Below, piece by piece: positions 34,425 through 45,364 of a DNA stretch of 64,000 bases; the stretch's first letter is position 1; every line of letters starts with the position of its first letter. This DNA comes from Cercospora beticola. Taxonomy: Eukaryota > Ascomycota > Dothideomycetes > Mycosphaerellales > Mycosphaerellaceae. The notes beneath the pieces were generated by a model, which saw only the letters and a list, made by a program, of their open reading frames with translations, ran no database searches and was not told the origin of the DNA. The position numbers were made by a program, and so were the translations under genes. The DNA lies in the NCBI RefSeq assembly GCF_033473495.1, contig NC_088943.1, positions 1,406,001 to 1,470,000 of the forward strand. The letters are read 5' to 3'.

Positions 34425-37400
34425 TCATCGCGGAGGCGTGCCACCGATGCTGGGTGCGATCAATGATGGAGATGGGTTGCTTGTTGGCTTCGGCGTTGAG
34501 CTGCCGCTCGGCGCGCGCTTCACAGCAGTCTGCGCTGCGTTGATCTTCTTCCTCACAGACACAAGTCGACCCCTAGCGTTCTCGATGACTTCAAACAGGT
34601 TAGCGACATGATACAAAGGAGCAAGGGACAACTTACTGCGCAAGACCGTCTGCCGGTCCTCTGTCTCCATGCCATTGATGGCTTCATCGACGGGCCTGTC
34701 CTTCTTCGAGCTGGGCTTGCGCATGAGCGGGTCATCTTCCGTCTCCAGGACCGCCTCGAGCAGCATAATTGCAGTCTTGTAGCCCAACTCGCAGTCACTG
34801 AGCTCTTCTCCCACCAATTCGCTTACTGCTGCAGCTCTGCTCATCTCAACCGCTCGATCAAACATGAGACGCTCAGCCGTGACGCCGCTCGTGATACGGA
34901 ACTGGTCCGCCGAAGCTGCTACCGACGATCCTGTAGTCGCATCGTGATTGTTCGGGTGCCCACTGTGGTCCTCGGGCAATTGTCGCTGAGCCTGCTGCAA
35001 GCGACGGCCCGCTATCTCCGATTTCTCCAAGCACTCGTTGAAACGACCGCGAGACCACCTCACGACTCCAAAAATCCGACGTGCAACACTACCGTGCGCA
35101 CCAGAAGCTTCGGTTGGCACTTCCTCCCCACGTTCCTTCTGTTTGTTCCACCACCAACCAGCAAGATCGATGGTCTTGGTGAGGATGGCAAGAGCCTTGA
35201 CATACAGCACCAAAGCTTCCTCAGCAACCCCAACAATGGCTATGTTGGTCATGTCCCTGTCTTCACCATCGGCTTCCCCAGGTTTCTCGAGTGCGCCGAT
35301 CTGCTGAATCCCAAGCGCGTCCTGGGTCGAAGGTGGTGCCGGCTGTATTTGCCGGTATTTGACTTCGGCGAAGCCATAAATGACATCGCTGCGGTGTGCT
35401 GCCTCCTCCAGCGTGCGGACCAACCTAGTCTCCTCATCTATGGGCTTGATATCGTTGCCATCGCCTATGGCCAACGCTGCTGCAGGCGTGGGGTATGCCG
35501 GGAAGGCGCTGTAACCACGCGGCGGTGATGGGCCTCCGATCGGTGGCGATGTACCGGTACCAAAGAGACGAGCATTCGCAGCCGTCAAGGCCTTGGTCAG
35601 CATGTTGGTCGCCGACTGCGGAGAGTACGTAAGACGCCTCTCGAACGAGCCACCTCGTTGATGAGCATTTCGTCCGGGCGCCATTTGAACGGCTCTTGAA
35701 GAACTGACAGGTGCGGTTCCTGGCAGGGAATTCGGCAGACCTTGCGTCGTGGCACGTCTGACCATTGCACCCTGGTGGGATGGCGACCCATGCACGGCAT
35801 CCAATTCGTCCGCAAAGGCATTGACTTCCACTGCACGCTTCTCGATGACAACATACTCCTTTTCGAACGCCACGTCGTGTGCAGTGCGCTCGTGAGCCTC
35901 GCGAGCAGCGCGATCTTCTTTCGCTGCCTCAATAGTGGGTTCTCGAACAAGTGGCGGTCCAGCGAGTGGCGAAGAGCGAGAGGCTCGCCTGGGCATCGGC
36001 GGAGCCGGGTTCATCGGAGCCTGCTGCTGGAGTTCTTGACGTCCAGGAGCAGTTATGTGTGCGACGATGCTTGGACGGCGCGGTTCTCGTTGGCTTGGTT
36101 GACGCTTCATGCCTGTGACCTCTGCCTGGTTCGAGCTACCCACTGAAGACTTACGTCGTTCCCCGTCGATGGACCTCCGCTGCGGGATAGCCTCTTCAGA
36201 CGGTTTGCGGCTTGCGCGTCCCGGGCCATCGTCTTGAGAGCGTTTGGCCCGCAGCTCGGGTGCTGGTGTCGATCGCGGTGAAGCTTCAGTCTCCATAGCC
36301 CGGGCCATCCTCTTGCTGAGTTCCGACACTGATGCCTCTGAGCCCGGAATTCCATGCTCCTGCACTTTATCTTCCGAGTGAAGGCCTGGGATCTCGTCGA
36401 CGACTACTGGATCATTGAAGAGATTCTCGTAAGTCATACGCTCGACAGGGCTCTTCTTCAAAAGCTTTCTGATCAGATCCTTCATGCCACGGCTGATGGT
36501 CATGTGCTTGTTGTCGAACACGATCACATCGTTTGCCCTCTCAATCTTCCGCAAGAGATCAACGTGGTTCTGAGCCCTGAAGGGTGGTTTGCCCACGATC
36601 ATTTCGTGCAGCACAGTTCCAGTCGACCAGAGATCGGCGCGCGCGTCGTACTTCTCGTATCGAAGGATTTCAGGTGCCATGTACAATGGCGATCCGCAAA
36701 GCGTCTCAGCCATGGATGTCGAGGGCAAGTGACGGGCAAAGCCAAAGTCAGCGATCTTGAGCATCGGAAGAGATGCGACGCCAACAGCGGGAATCAGCGA
36801 GTTTTCGCTCGCCGCGAGTGGCACGTCTTCGGGTTTGAGTCTCGACATGTAGGTCGGCGCGGGATTGAGAAGCAAGTTTTGAGGCTTGATATCGCGGTGG
36901 ATCAAGTTATGCGAGCGGAGATATTGCAAGGCGCTGGTGATTTGCTTCAGGAAATGTCGAGCAAGAACCTCGTTCAGGCCGCCGTGGTCTGGGTTTGGGT
37001 ATTTCCTGAATATGTCTGCGGTCTCGGGTAGGTTGGGCAGCTGGTGGCGCTTCTTCATGAACTGTGCCAGATCTGAAAGCTGGCAGTATTCCATTACAAG
37101 GTAGATGTAGGACGGCGTGTCGGTGCAGACAAACAACTGGACGATGTGCGGGTGCTTGAGCCCCTTGAGGATTTCAATCTCGGTCGCCAGATTCTCCTTC
37201 AATTTCTTAGATAGTTTTCCCATCTGGACGGCCTTGACTGCTGCGTATGACTTTCTCTTCTGTTCAAAATTGTCAACAATCTGTTCCATATTCGACTCAT
37301 CAAGGTGGACGACGCCTCCTGAGTCGGCACTTACCCGATGTTGTGCAAGATATACAGTAGCGAAAGAGCCTTTCCCAATCTCCTTGCCCCTGCGAAACTC

Positions 37401-37481
37401 TCCTATGAGCTCGTCGGGCTCCAGCTCCGGCGGTGGTGCTGGGCGCCTCGACGAGGTACCCGGTATGCGTGGCGCCGCCAT
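34425..37481 (-). CDS. ATG1: autophagy-initiating Ser/Thr kinase Atg1
   Basis: The frame is open for 1018 codons, but two segments look like introns that keep the frame. 37260-37334 (75 bases) has a GTAAGT donor and CAG acceptor and would insert 25 foreign residues between AQHR and KRKSYAAVKAV in the kinase N-lobe. 34589-34636 (48 bases) has a GTAAGT donor and a CTAAC branch site. Removing both gives 977 residues. Kinase hallmarks: GKGSFATVY loop, Lys58 in AAVKAV, HRDIKPQNLLL, ADFGFA, YMAPEIL. A long Ser/Pro/Arg-rich middle region follows. The C-terminal MIT-type helices (about 650-930) bind Atg13 in the family. Atg1 starts autophagosome formation under starvation. The gene is single-copy here with no autophagy neighbours. 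Confidence 0.95.
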   Translation of the reverse strand: MAAPRIPGTSSRRPAPPPELEPDELIGEFRRGKEIGKGSFATVYLAQHRVSADSGGVVHLDESNMEQIVDNFEQKRKSYAAVKAVQMGKLSKKLKENLATEIEILKGLKHPHIVQLFVCTDTPSYIYLVMEYCQLSDLAQFMKKRHQLPNLPETADIFRKYPNPDHGGLNEVLARHFLKQITSALQYLRSHNLIHRDIKPQNLLLNPAPTYMSRLKPEDVPLAASENSLIPAVGVASLPMLKIADFGFARHLPSTSMAETLCGSPLYMAPEILRYEKYDARADLWSTGTVLHEMIVGKPPFRAQNHVDLLRKIERANDVIVFDNKHMTISRGMKDLIRKLLKKSPVERMTYENLFNDPVVVDEIPGLHSEDKVQEHGIPGSEASVSELSKRMARAMETEASPRSTPAPELRAKRSQDDGPGRASRKPSEEAIPQRRSIDGERRKSSVGSSNQAEVTGMKRQPSQREPRRPSIVAHITAPGRQELQQQAPMNPAPPMPRRASRSSPLAGPPLVREPTIEAAKEDRAAREAHERTAHDVAFEKEYVVIEKRAVEVNAFADELDAVHGSPSHQGAMVRRATTQGLPNSLPGTAPVSSSRAVQMAPGRNAHQRGGSFERRLTYSPQSATNMLTKALTAANARLFGTGTSPPIGGPSPPRGYSAFPAYPTPAAALAIGDGNDIKPIDEETRLVRTLEEAAHRSDVIYGFAEVKYRQIQPAPPSTQDALGIQQIGALEKPGEADGEDRDMTNIAIVGVAEEALVLYVKALAILTKTIDLAGWWWNKQKERGEEVPTEASGAHGSVARRIFGVVRWSRGRFNECLEKSEIAGRRLQQAQRQLPEDHSGHPNNHDATTGSSVAASADQFRITSGVTAERLMFDRAVEMSRAAAVSELVGEELSDCELGYKTAIMLLEAVLETEDDPLMRKPSSKKDRPVDEAINGMETEDRQTVLRSKLSLAPLYHVANLFEVIENARGRLVSVRKKINAAQTAVKRAPSGSSTPKPTSNPSPSLIAPSIGGTPPR

Positions 37482-39509
37482 GCTGGCGGTAGTACCTGTT
37501 GGTGTTCTGCAAGCCGGGACGTCCCTCCTCCTCTCGTTCGTCGAGGTGCGTTATACAATCTTTCAGGGTACAGGCAGGGCGGTGCGATGCATCAACGTCG
37601 AAGCGGATGATGGTGCTGTGTTCGGTTGCTGGGGAGTCACTCGATGGATGGCTTGGCGGCTAGACGATCATCGATGTGCGCGTCGAATGATGGCTGCGGT
37701 GCGCAATGCGAGTGTCGTGACGGGAACAGCAGGTCAGCCGGTCGGGGCGTGGGTGAAAGCGATCTGGAACTGCTGGACTCGGGCTCGTGACCGCGGATGA
37801 GGAGAAGGTGCTCGGGCCTGCCAGCGGCGGTCAAAGGAAAGGAACTGGGCAATTAACGGGGCAGCGCGTAAGTGAAGGCGGCGCAGAAGAGAGGGCAATG
37901 GGGGTGGAAAAGCAGGTCGGTCTCAGGCAGCGGGATGGATGAAAAGTAGTGACTCTCAGGTCGGAGGACGAAGGGCGGTGGTGGTGATGGAAGCTCGTTG
38001 CCCCAGGCTGTCAAGCTAGGCTTATCAAGGGTCGATAAGAGCAATTGGTGCTAGCTAGAATTGTGCTGGCTGCGCATCTTCCACGCACAACATGCACTGC
38101 GCTGCACTGCACTGCACTGCGCTGCTGGCTCCTCGTCCGCGCGCGCTATGCCGGTGTGAGCGGCGCGGAGAGCGTCTGCGGCGGGCAAACACCACCTATC
38201 GCCATCGTCGCCGCACACACTTCCCATCACCTGCTGCGTGCCCGTGGCTCGCTCGTCATCGCACGAGTCACGCGTCAGCAGCGTCTTCGCGCATTTCATC
38301 ATCCGGGCGCTTGCTGCCGCCACGAGCAGTCACTCCGCTCTTCTGCCGAACATCACGCATGCTTCCCCGACGCGAAACCCTCGCGTCGTCCACTCGATGA
38401 TATCGCCTGGTCTGGTCCATCGCAACGCATACCCGAGAGAGCGCACTGCGACGCGGCAGCCAGACGATGAGCTGCGCCGCCAATTCCCCCGCTCGAGGGA
38501 TCGAGCGTGCGACCGTCCAGCGCAGTGGAGGTGTGCCAGACGACGCGACCTCCATTCGTTATCGCGCAATCTGTCGCTACGGAATCCGGGGCTGTGGTAT
38601 TGATTAGCTGCCTCCGGGTCGATCAAGTCCTGGGGTGCAGCCGCTCTGCAGCTCAGCATATTCGTCTCGCCAACCAGACTCAGGAACGACCGCCGCTCAG
38701 CGCTCTTCTCATTGCTCCGATAAGGCAACACAGCACTCCAAGAACGCGCACATGACATTCAATGCAGCTGCCTGTCCTGGCCACGTTTCCCAGCACTTGG
38801 GGATCGCGGGTTCAGATGTTCATTCGATGCCTACGATTTGACAGCATGCATCAGGCCGCGACGCATGATAAGTTGCACAACTCGCTGAGGCCTCTCGCCA
38901 GGCCGCAGGCCGCCAATTCATTCAACGAGGCGCCGGTGGCTGTGTTGATGCAAATGCCAATCCCAAGCAATATCGACCACACGCGTTCAGCTGGTAGGTT
39001 TCGCGCCCCATTCGTTTTATGGGTACCGCCGAGGATAGCGAGATAGGACCCAGACCTCACACCTTTGATCTCTTTCACATGCACGCTGCCTTGGCATGAT
39101 CTGTTTGATTATAGGGCATTTCCCTTCACCTTCCGCCATCATCCAAGCCGATTTACTTCCGTGTCATCATTGACAAGCTGCTCACCCGATATGGCGGAAC
39201 ACTGCATACGAAGCTCGTCGCTCGCTTCATTTCGCCATCCGGACTGCGGATGAGGCTATGCCCGTTGTGTTCAAGCACGAGATGCGCCCTTCTTTCGTTT
39301 CTCTTGTTCCGTGTGGCGTCCACTGTCGATGTGCTCCTTTACAGTACCGTTAAGCACCGATTCGCCGGCCGAACCGGTTGTTCAAAGAATCACTTTCTCG
39401 GCGGAAAATTGGTGGTGCCTGCTCATCAGCTTGGCTCCTTCCACCAACAGCGCCGCGAAGCCCTGCTTGGGACATTTCAGCGACACGCGACCTAGGGGTT
39501 ACTCATTAA
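37482..39509. other. 2-kb intergenic region with GCACT repeat
   Basis: Between the ATG1 start and the acetyltransferase 3' end, both minus strand. A short (GCACT)-type repeat lies at about 38091-38125. Several open frames of 70-140 codons on both strands show no domains. The ATG1-proximal 500 bases probably hold its promoter and leader. Confidence 0.45.
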
Positions 39510-40272
39510 TCAGGCATTTGCTGAGCTACTCTCCTTGCTATTCGGATTCCACAGCATAGCCCACAACCTCACGCCTTCACCTCCCTCTGCAAATTCTCCT
39601 CGTGCATCATGAGTCCCTGCACCCATGACCAACTCCTCCACAACCTCAAATCCGCATTTAAGATAAACGTCTCTACTCTTTGGAGTCGTAGCCTCCAACC
39701 AAATCGGCACTCCGCCCTCTTGCAAACACTTCTCCTGCCACCTCTTCACCACAATCTTCGCCAAGCCCCGCCCTTGCTGCTCATCCACAGTACCAATAAA
39801 AAACAAATAATAAAACCTCTTAATCCCTCTGGCCTTCAACTGCCTCGCTTTAATCGCATCTGTAGCGCTACTGAAATCTACCAACATCCTCTTCAGACCT
39901 CCAAATCCCAATTTGAATAAAGTCTGAATGAAAGCGGGTTGAATAAAAGTCACAAAGCTGACGACTTTCTTGCCCGGTTTCATCCAAACTGCGACTGAGG
40001 ACCAATTATCGGCTTCTTGGAAAATTGCATCGTTGACTGCGGCTGCTTGGAGAACTGTTTGGAACCATTCTTTTATGTATGCGTCGCGTTGTTGTTGGGT
40101 GAGGGAACAGAGCATGAATCGGATGACTGGGTCATCGCGGAATATTACTGCGAGGAGATCGGCTGTTTTTGGTTTGTATTCTGTTGTTGTTAAGGCTTGG
40201 TGAGGAGGATGGAAGAGGGTCTGGCCACTTACCTTTCCCGGCGGTTGTGATCTTGATCGCAGTATCAGCCAT
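39510..40272 (-). CDS. GNAT-family N-acetyltransferase
   Basis: Exon 1 is 40233-40272 (MADTAIKITTAGK) and exon 2 is 39510-40180, giving 236 residues. The 52-base intron 40181-40232 has a GTAAGT donor, a CTTAAC branch site and an ACAG acceptor. An alternative AG 15 bases earlier would add five residues. The acetyl-CoA-binding motif appears as YLFFIGTVDEQQGRGLAKIVVKRW (Q/R-x-x-G-x-G/A pattern), split here as YYLFFIGTV and EQQGRGLA. It is followed by IWLEATTPKSRDVYLKCGFEVV, typical of the GNAT C-terminal half. Substrate cannot be predicted. Fungal relatives of this size are usually annotated only as GNAT proteins. No signal peptide; cytosolic location expected. Confidence 0.85.
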
Positions 40273-41017
40273 GTTGTACTAGCTTTGCGGGTGCTCACAA
40301 GCACTGAGCGCGTAGGCAACTGTTATCTCGAACAAGCGTTGAGGACCACCGGGCACTCAAGCTGACATGTTTTATATCAGAGCGAACACCCTCGTCAAAT
40401 TTCGCAAGGTTCGTGAAGGGTCGGGTCAGCTAGAGCTCAGCTATGGAATAGCTTGCCGGAGTGGAAAGAGAACCCCTGATGGAGAATGCTTCCTACAGTA
40501 AGTCGCGCAACTTTAAGGAAGTACCCTCTCGCGCTCATCTTCCAAGCTGTGCAAGTGTGGTGTCTGTGCTTACAGGATGTTCATTACGCGAAGGAGTAGC
40601 CGAGGACGGAAACGCTCCGCCCAGGGAGGCGATATCAAACCTTAACTCAGAGAAGGGCGTCGCGCTTTGGCTGTCACATGCAGGCTGGTACGCTGCTCTT
40701 GATGAAAGACTCCAGTCACCTCAGCAAGCCGTGTACATTGTGCGCGGAGTGCCCACCCGTCATACAATCCACCGCAGTGGATTCGCTGTATTTGAAGTTC
40801 TTCCAAGTGTGGACCGTCGTACCTGCACTGCAGGCAGTTCAGCCTCGGGCTCTGAAGTAGCATATACATACACCATGAGAAAGCAAAGGCAGCCCGCTCG
40901 TACGCGTTATCACATCCCGTGGTGCCCAGAAACGCCTCCGCTGAAGATCAAAACCTAGAATCTCAGAATCACATGTCCCACACTGCTTCGGTATCGTTTC
41001 ATTTTCGCGTCGTGATA
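40273..41017. other. intergenic, no supported gene
   Basis: A plus-strand frame at 40461-40958 (165 codons) starts with GTG, not ATG, and shows no domain, so I do not call it. It presumably contains the acetyltransferase promoter and the protease 3' end. Confidence 0.45.
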
Positions 41018-41928
41018 TCATTCGTTCTCGGCGCCGATTCGAGGCGGTGATTTGCTCTTGGAACCAGATTTGCCTGCTGGACTTCCACTTCGCCTGCGAA
41101 AATTGTCAGTATTTCTCCATGTGCAGAGTTTTTGGTTGTAGATGCTCACGATCGCCGCCTCTCGCCTTCTTTCCGCCTCGCCTCAATGACACGCAAGATC
41201 TCCTTCCGCCCTCCTGAGGCATCAACTTCCTTCCCGCGCATGCTCATGCTGATCTTGTCCTGAGCATGTGCCTTGAGTAGTTTGGATATCAGAAGGTGCT
41301 GCATCAGCAGGCACACATACACTCCACAGTCCATGCCGTTGTCCTGTTGCGGGGAGTCCTGCAGGTTGATGAAGTTCAGAGGCTTCCCAAGCAGTTGCGA
41401 CATTTTGTGGGCAGTGAGTCTCGCCTCGTGGTAATTCGAGTTGTTCAGCGAGTCGTAGTGGAAGGCGACGCCATCGATGGCTGAGACGAGCAGCAGTGAC
41501 CAGTGCGACCCGCCCTCGGCTGTAGTGACGCTCTGGCAGTCGTTGATGGGAAGAAAGATGTGGGTTGTCCTCTCGAAATTGGGCAGTGCGCTTTTCAGGT
41601 CAATAGGATTCTTAGTCTTTTGTAGCATGAAGCTCATTGTCGGTCGTAGGAGGACGATGTTGGCTTTGGGGTAGTGGATGAGCTTCTCGCGCTCGAGGTA
41701 CTCTTGCCAGAAGGAGATTGCATTGTCGGTCAGCCAGTCGTTTTTGATCGAGTCAACGTCTTCGCGCGTGAGGCGGATGTCGTAGTAGCTGAGGTAGGCA
41801 TCGTCTGGTGATAGCTGGCCCGCACGGCGCACGTTAGCTCGTCGTCCCGCATGAGTCGCGCTTCGCCGTTGCACGCGATGGTATGGTAAGGTTGTGGGCC
41901 GCACGCTGTACGGCTTGCGTCTCGACAT
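41018..41928 (-). CDS. Ulp1/SENP8-like cysteine protease (probable deneddylase)
   Basis: Exon 1 is 41150-41928 and exon 2 is 41018-41093, giving 284 residues. The intron 41094-41149 has a GTGAGC donor, an ACTGAC branch and TTTTCGCAG acceptor; without it the protein would stop after GERRRS. The start is MSRRKPYSV. The catalytic triad of the C48 family is visible: GGSHWSLLL (His142), HYDSLNN (Asp159) and QQDNGMDCGVYVC (Gln195 oxyanion, Cys201). Upstream, DWLTDNAISFWQEYL matches the substrate-binding start of NEDP1/SENP8. Compact length without a large N-terminal regulatory region favours the NEDD8-specific branch over Ulp1/Ulp2, but SUMO specificity cannot be excluded. It would remove NEDD8 from cullins and other targets. 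The tail is Arg/Ser/Lys-rich. Confidence 0.87.
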
Positions 41929-43027
41929 GGTCGCGTGTGTTGTTGCATGAGTTGTGTGTGGAAGTGGAAGTGGAAGTTGGATTTTTAGAAGGTGCACTCA
42001 CAGAATCCCCGAAGTGCCTGCTCACTTTGGTTCCACACGCTTGGTCAGTGTATGCTCATTCACCACGCGCCGCTCCTCCTCTCCTCACCTCGACCTCCAA
42101 ACGGATGGAACCCTGAACCCGAACTGCGCCCTGAAGGTTGCGGCGAGGCGTTGTGTTTGGTCAAAGGCATGATCGCAGCAGCCTCCGAGGCACACACGGG
42201 CGATCGAGGTACGGCGGCGTTCGGGCGGCGGAGGTGGAGGTGGGAGGTGGCAGGAGCGCGACCGTGTGTAGGTATAACAATTATTAAATACGCTCAGGTT
42301 GCGAGGGATTAGGGCGTCTGGACGAGGAGGGTGTCTTCAGGTCTAGGTTCAGGCCTCTTTCACCAGCAGCGATCCAGCATTAGTTAAGGCGGCGGGCGCG
42401 GAAAATACATGCACGTCATTTTGCTGACCTGGCGCCACGTTCGCTAGACTCGAGACGATCTAAATACCCTGCCTTTGCTCTTCTCACTGCGCTGGCATTT
42501 TCACGCTCTGCACCTATAGCACGCTAGAGCTACGATTATAACCTCCGCATGGTCTGTTGCATGTGCGACTGCCTGGCGGACCAGACATTGTGATAATCGA
42601 CGAAATGTCGAGGGCGGCCTTGCACATGTCAGTCAGTGGCTCCCTCGGCTCGCCTGAAGTTATCAGCCACAGCCACATTGACCATCCATAAGCCATCTGT
42701 AATCAACAACGGTTTCCGAGTTCTCTTCAATTCGCGCTCAACGACACATCACCTTCAAAATGTGATGGGTAGCTCTGCAGGTGTGCGTATTGGCGGAGAG
42801 TGTTCGGCCATTACTGAAGATGGACTGCGCCACATCTTGATGACTCGTAATCGTAATCGCGCCAGCGGTGAATTCATCAAGGCAGCAGTAATTTGCTGGT
42901 GGATGTGATAGTGTAGCGCCAATGCTGCAGCCGGCATTGTAGTGCGAATATCTCGAGACCGAATCTTTTCATCGAGCGAAGTAGGCAGCAGTCCGTGATG
43001 TTGCGGTTGTAAAGGACTTTTCTTCGT
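41929..43027. other. intergenic, no supported gene
   Basis: 1.1 kb between the protease start and the TRM112 3' end, both minus strand. A CAG/GGTGG-rich segment near 42200-42260 and short frames on both strands show no domains. A frame at 42636-42908 (90 codons) begins with GTG and is not called. Confidence 0.45.
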
Positions 43028-43479
43028 TCAAACCATATGGCTTGGCAAGAGGAAGTTGGCAATTCCTTCCTTCACTGCGTATTCGTGGCCGCAGTTGCCG
43101 CAGACTAGCTTTCCACTTGCGATGCTCGTCTCCATGAGCAGCAGGTGGAGATCTTTCAAGATTTGTGATGGCTCCTCATTCTCGTCGACGAGTGCTTCTG
43201 GTTCTGGGGTCTCTGCTGGCAGATTCGGCAGCCCGAGCTGAAGAAAAGTCAGTCACAATGTGGTGCAAATATGATCGACACAACAATACATACCTCTTGT
43301 GTCAAAGTCTTCATGGCCTCCCAGTCCAGTCGAGGAAGCATGTTCTTGATAAACAGCGGGTTCATGTCCAGCTCGATCTGTTCGAGTTCTGCCTCCTTTG
43401 GATGCAAAGGGAAGGCCGCCGGCGAAGACTTGCACGTCTTGCGCGCGCAAGTGAGGAAATTCATAGTAAGTAACTTCAT
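43028..43479 (-). CDS. TRM112: Trm112, activator subunit of methyltransferases
   Basis: Exons 43294-43479 and 43028-43237 join in phase 0 to 131 residues; the intron 43238-43293 has a GTATGT donor. The start MKLLTMNFLTC is the family signature. Zinc-binding cysteines are visible as FLTCARKTCKSS near the N-terminus and LVCGNCGHEYAVKEGIANFLLP at the C-terminus, the zinc-knuckle half and the terminal IxNxLL motif. The middle region MNPLFIKNMLPRLDWEAMKTL is the typical helix. Trm112 binds and stabilises Trm9, Trm11, Mtq2 and Bud23, linking tRNA, eRF1 and 18S rRNA methylation (established for yeast). It diverges from LSM6 with only 201 bases between start codons. Confidence 0.95.
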
Positions 43480-43680
43480 TGTGGCTTGTCGCGGTGTCTT
43501 CAATTTCGTTGTCGATATATTTTTAAATGCTTGCAATCGTCAGGCAATTTTTCGTGAGCACAAGTCGGCCACGACTTTTGCCGCCCCGTGTCGGCATCAC
43601 CATCTTCGAACGTTCCTGCGCAAGCCTGATCGCAACGACACAAACCAACGACGCCACGAACAGCAAGAACGCAACAAGAT
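43480..43680. promoter_or_regulatory. TRM112/LSM6 bidirectional promoter
   Basis: Only 201 bases separate the two divergent start codons, so both promoters and leaders must overlap here. The segment includes a short AT-rich core (GATATATTTTTAAATG, about 43514-43529) on the TRM112 side. Shared regulation of two RNA-related housekeeping genes is inferred from layout only. Confidence 0.6.
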
Positions 43681-44223
43681 ATGTCGGCCGAACCTGAGAA
43701 CCCGCCAAATGGCGAAGCTGATGCTCGCGATCCCTCTGGATTTTTGAGTGAGATCATTGGAGCTCCTGTGACTGTGAAGCTCAATTCGGGAGTCGTCTAC
43801 AAAGGTATGCGGAACGGAAGCTGTGACAGGCCTCAGGATTACGTGCAATGGAGCTGTGCTTTGTTGCCTCTCTTCCAACAGGGATAACGAGAGTATCATC
43901 GCGAAACAAATTCACTGACGGGCTTCTGCAGGCGAGCTTCAATCTGTCGATGGATACATGAACATTGCTCTCGAGGACACCAAAGAATTCGTGGATGGCA
44001 AGCTGAGGCGGAATTACGGTGATGCTTTTGTGAGAGGCAACAATGGTAAGTTGTTTGCTCTTGTGTCGTCTATGTCTACTGCTGTTTCGGCCGCTCATGG
44101 AGGCACTACACGCTCCTGCAAATACATATTGGCGTTGCGTCTTCAACACGCGTAGCTCCTGTTTCCGCTCACGTGCTAATCTGGCTCTTAGTCATGTACA
44201 TTTCGGCAGATGCAGCGCAATGA
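43681..44223 (+). CDS. LSM6: U6 snRNA-associated Sm-like protein Lsm6
   Basis: Exons 43681-43804, 43932-44045 and 44192-44223 give 89 residues. Introns of 127 and 146 bases are long for this window. The Sm fold is clear: FLSEIIGAPVTVKLNSGVVYKG (Sm1 start) continues after the splice as ELQSVDGYMNIALEDTKEFV, and the last exon gives NVMYISADAAQ, the Sm2 I-x-x-x type strand. The N-terminal 20 residues are acidic and Pro-rich. Lsm6 belongs to the Lsm1-7 ring (cytosolic mRNA decay) and the Lsm2-8 ring (U6 snRNA). An AG at about 43881 inside intron 1 (CTTCCAACAG) could be an alternative acceptor but would break the Sm fold. Confidence 0.95.
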
Positions 44224-44360
44224 GAAGAGTTTGAGCCACCTGGCTCCGAGACAGAAGTCTATCGTGTTTATGGCCTCCGCTTGACAAGCATGCTCACCCG
44301 ACCCGGGTAGCAACACAAGCATGACCACAACGCCGGTATCTGTACCTACTGCCCTTCACC

Positions 44361-45364
44361 TCATTCTGCAGTGCGGTCATGCTCGGGCCGCGATACTCCA
44401 GTCAGGCTTTCACGACCTTCGGCTGGGATTTTGGTAGTCCAGAAGGCGTGGGCGGCGCCATGAAGGGTCGCGTTGCCCTCGGTGTCTTTTTCGACGTCAG
44501 GGGCGTTGATAATATCCATGAAAGTCTTTTTGGTCTTCTCTAGAAGATCACCCTCAAGTACTGCAATGTGCCCAAGTGTTGCAAATCGTTCCCATGCCCT
44601 TTCCGCTGTCAAGGTCACTTCGAATGGTTCAGTGTGCTCAGCGATCGGCAGACTGAACAATTGGTCATCACTTGCAACCAGTAAGGAAAGCGGCGTCTTC
44701 TTGACTTGATCGTCAAAAATCTTCTTCCACTCCATATGGCGGAAGCGAGGTTCCTGATCCCCAGTCTCTTCGGCTACTGCCCAATTCAGATCACGCAACT
44801 TGCCTTCCCAAGCCGATAGGGCTTGTTGGTCCTTTGGAGAGTTGTATACTTCTGCGTTCCATATGAGTCCAAGAGCGCCATGTGGTTGTAACACACGGTG
44901 TATCTCTCTAAGAGAATCCATATTGGCAAACCAATGAAAGCTCTGCAAGCACTTAGCTCGCAGTTCACGAAGAGATAGGAATACTAAGGATAGCCTACCT
45001 GAGCAACAGTCACGGCGTCCACGCTGCCGTCCTGCAGGGTGGGCATGTTGTCACTCATGCCATCGACTACAATCACGCCCTTCAACTTCTTCGACTCAAG
45101 CACCTGTCTCATCTGCTCGTGTGGTTCGACAGCGATGATGCGAAAGTCCTCATGCCGGGCGGCCAACGCTTCCGTGAACTTTCCGGTTCCCGCAGCAAGA
45201 TCCACGATCGTGGCGTGCTTTTTATCAGCGACGCGTAGTTGCTCGAGCAGATACTGCACGACCGTCGCAGAGTATGCCGGACGATGTTGGTCGTACAGAC
45301 TGGACTTGGCAAAGCCATTTTGTGCGCGAGCATTCAATTCCGAAGGCTTGTTGGCTGCAGCCAT
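44361..45364 (-). CDS. SAM-dependent methyltransferase (type 11)
   Basis: Exons 44999-45364 and 44361-44942 join in phase 0 to 315 residues; the intron 44943-44998 has a GTAGGC donor. The start is MAAANKPSELN; the frame is open upstream but without ATG. Motif I is TIVDLAAGTGKFTEAL, followed by the acidic ribose-binding turn IIAVEPHEQM, and motif IV SVDAVTVAQSFHW across the splice. LQPHGALGLIWN follows as the post-motif strand. Relatives in yeast (Crg1, Tmt1) methylate small molecules such as cantharidin or trans-aconitate. The substrate here is unknown. It lies tail-to-tail with LSM6, 137 bases apart. No secondary-metabolite genes adjoin it. Confidence 0.87.

Noticed and set aside
34608..35528. 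306-codon + strand frame opposite ATG1
   Set aside because: It is a shadow of the ATG1 coding strand; no domain, and composition follows the antisense of kinase-gene codons.
40181..40232. 37-base version of the acetyltransferase intron (acceptor at 40196)
   Set aside because: Too short for a fungal intron; the acceptor 15 bases further gives 52 bases with a proper branch site and the same phase.
40461..40958. 165-codon + strand frame
   Set aside because: It begins with GTG rather than ATG and shows no domain, signal peptide or splice partner.
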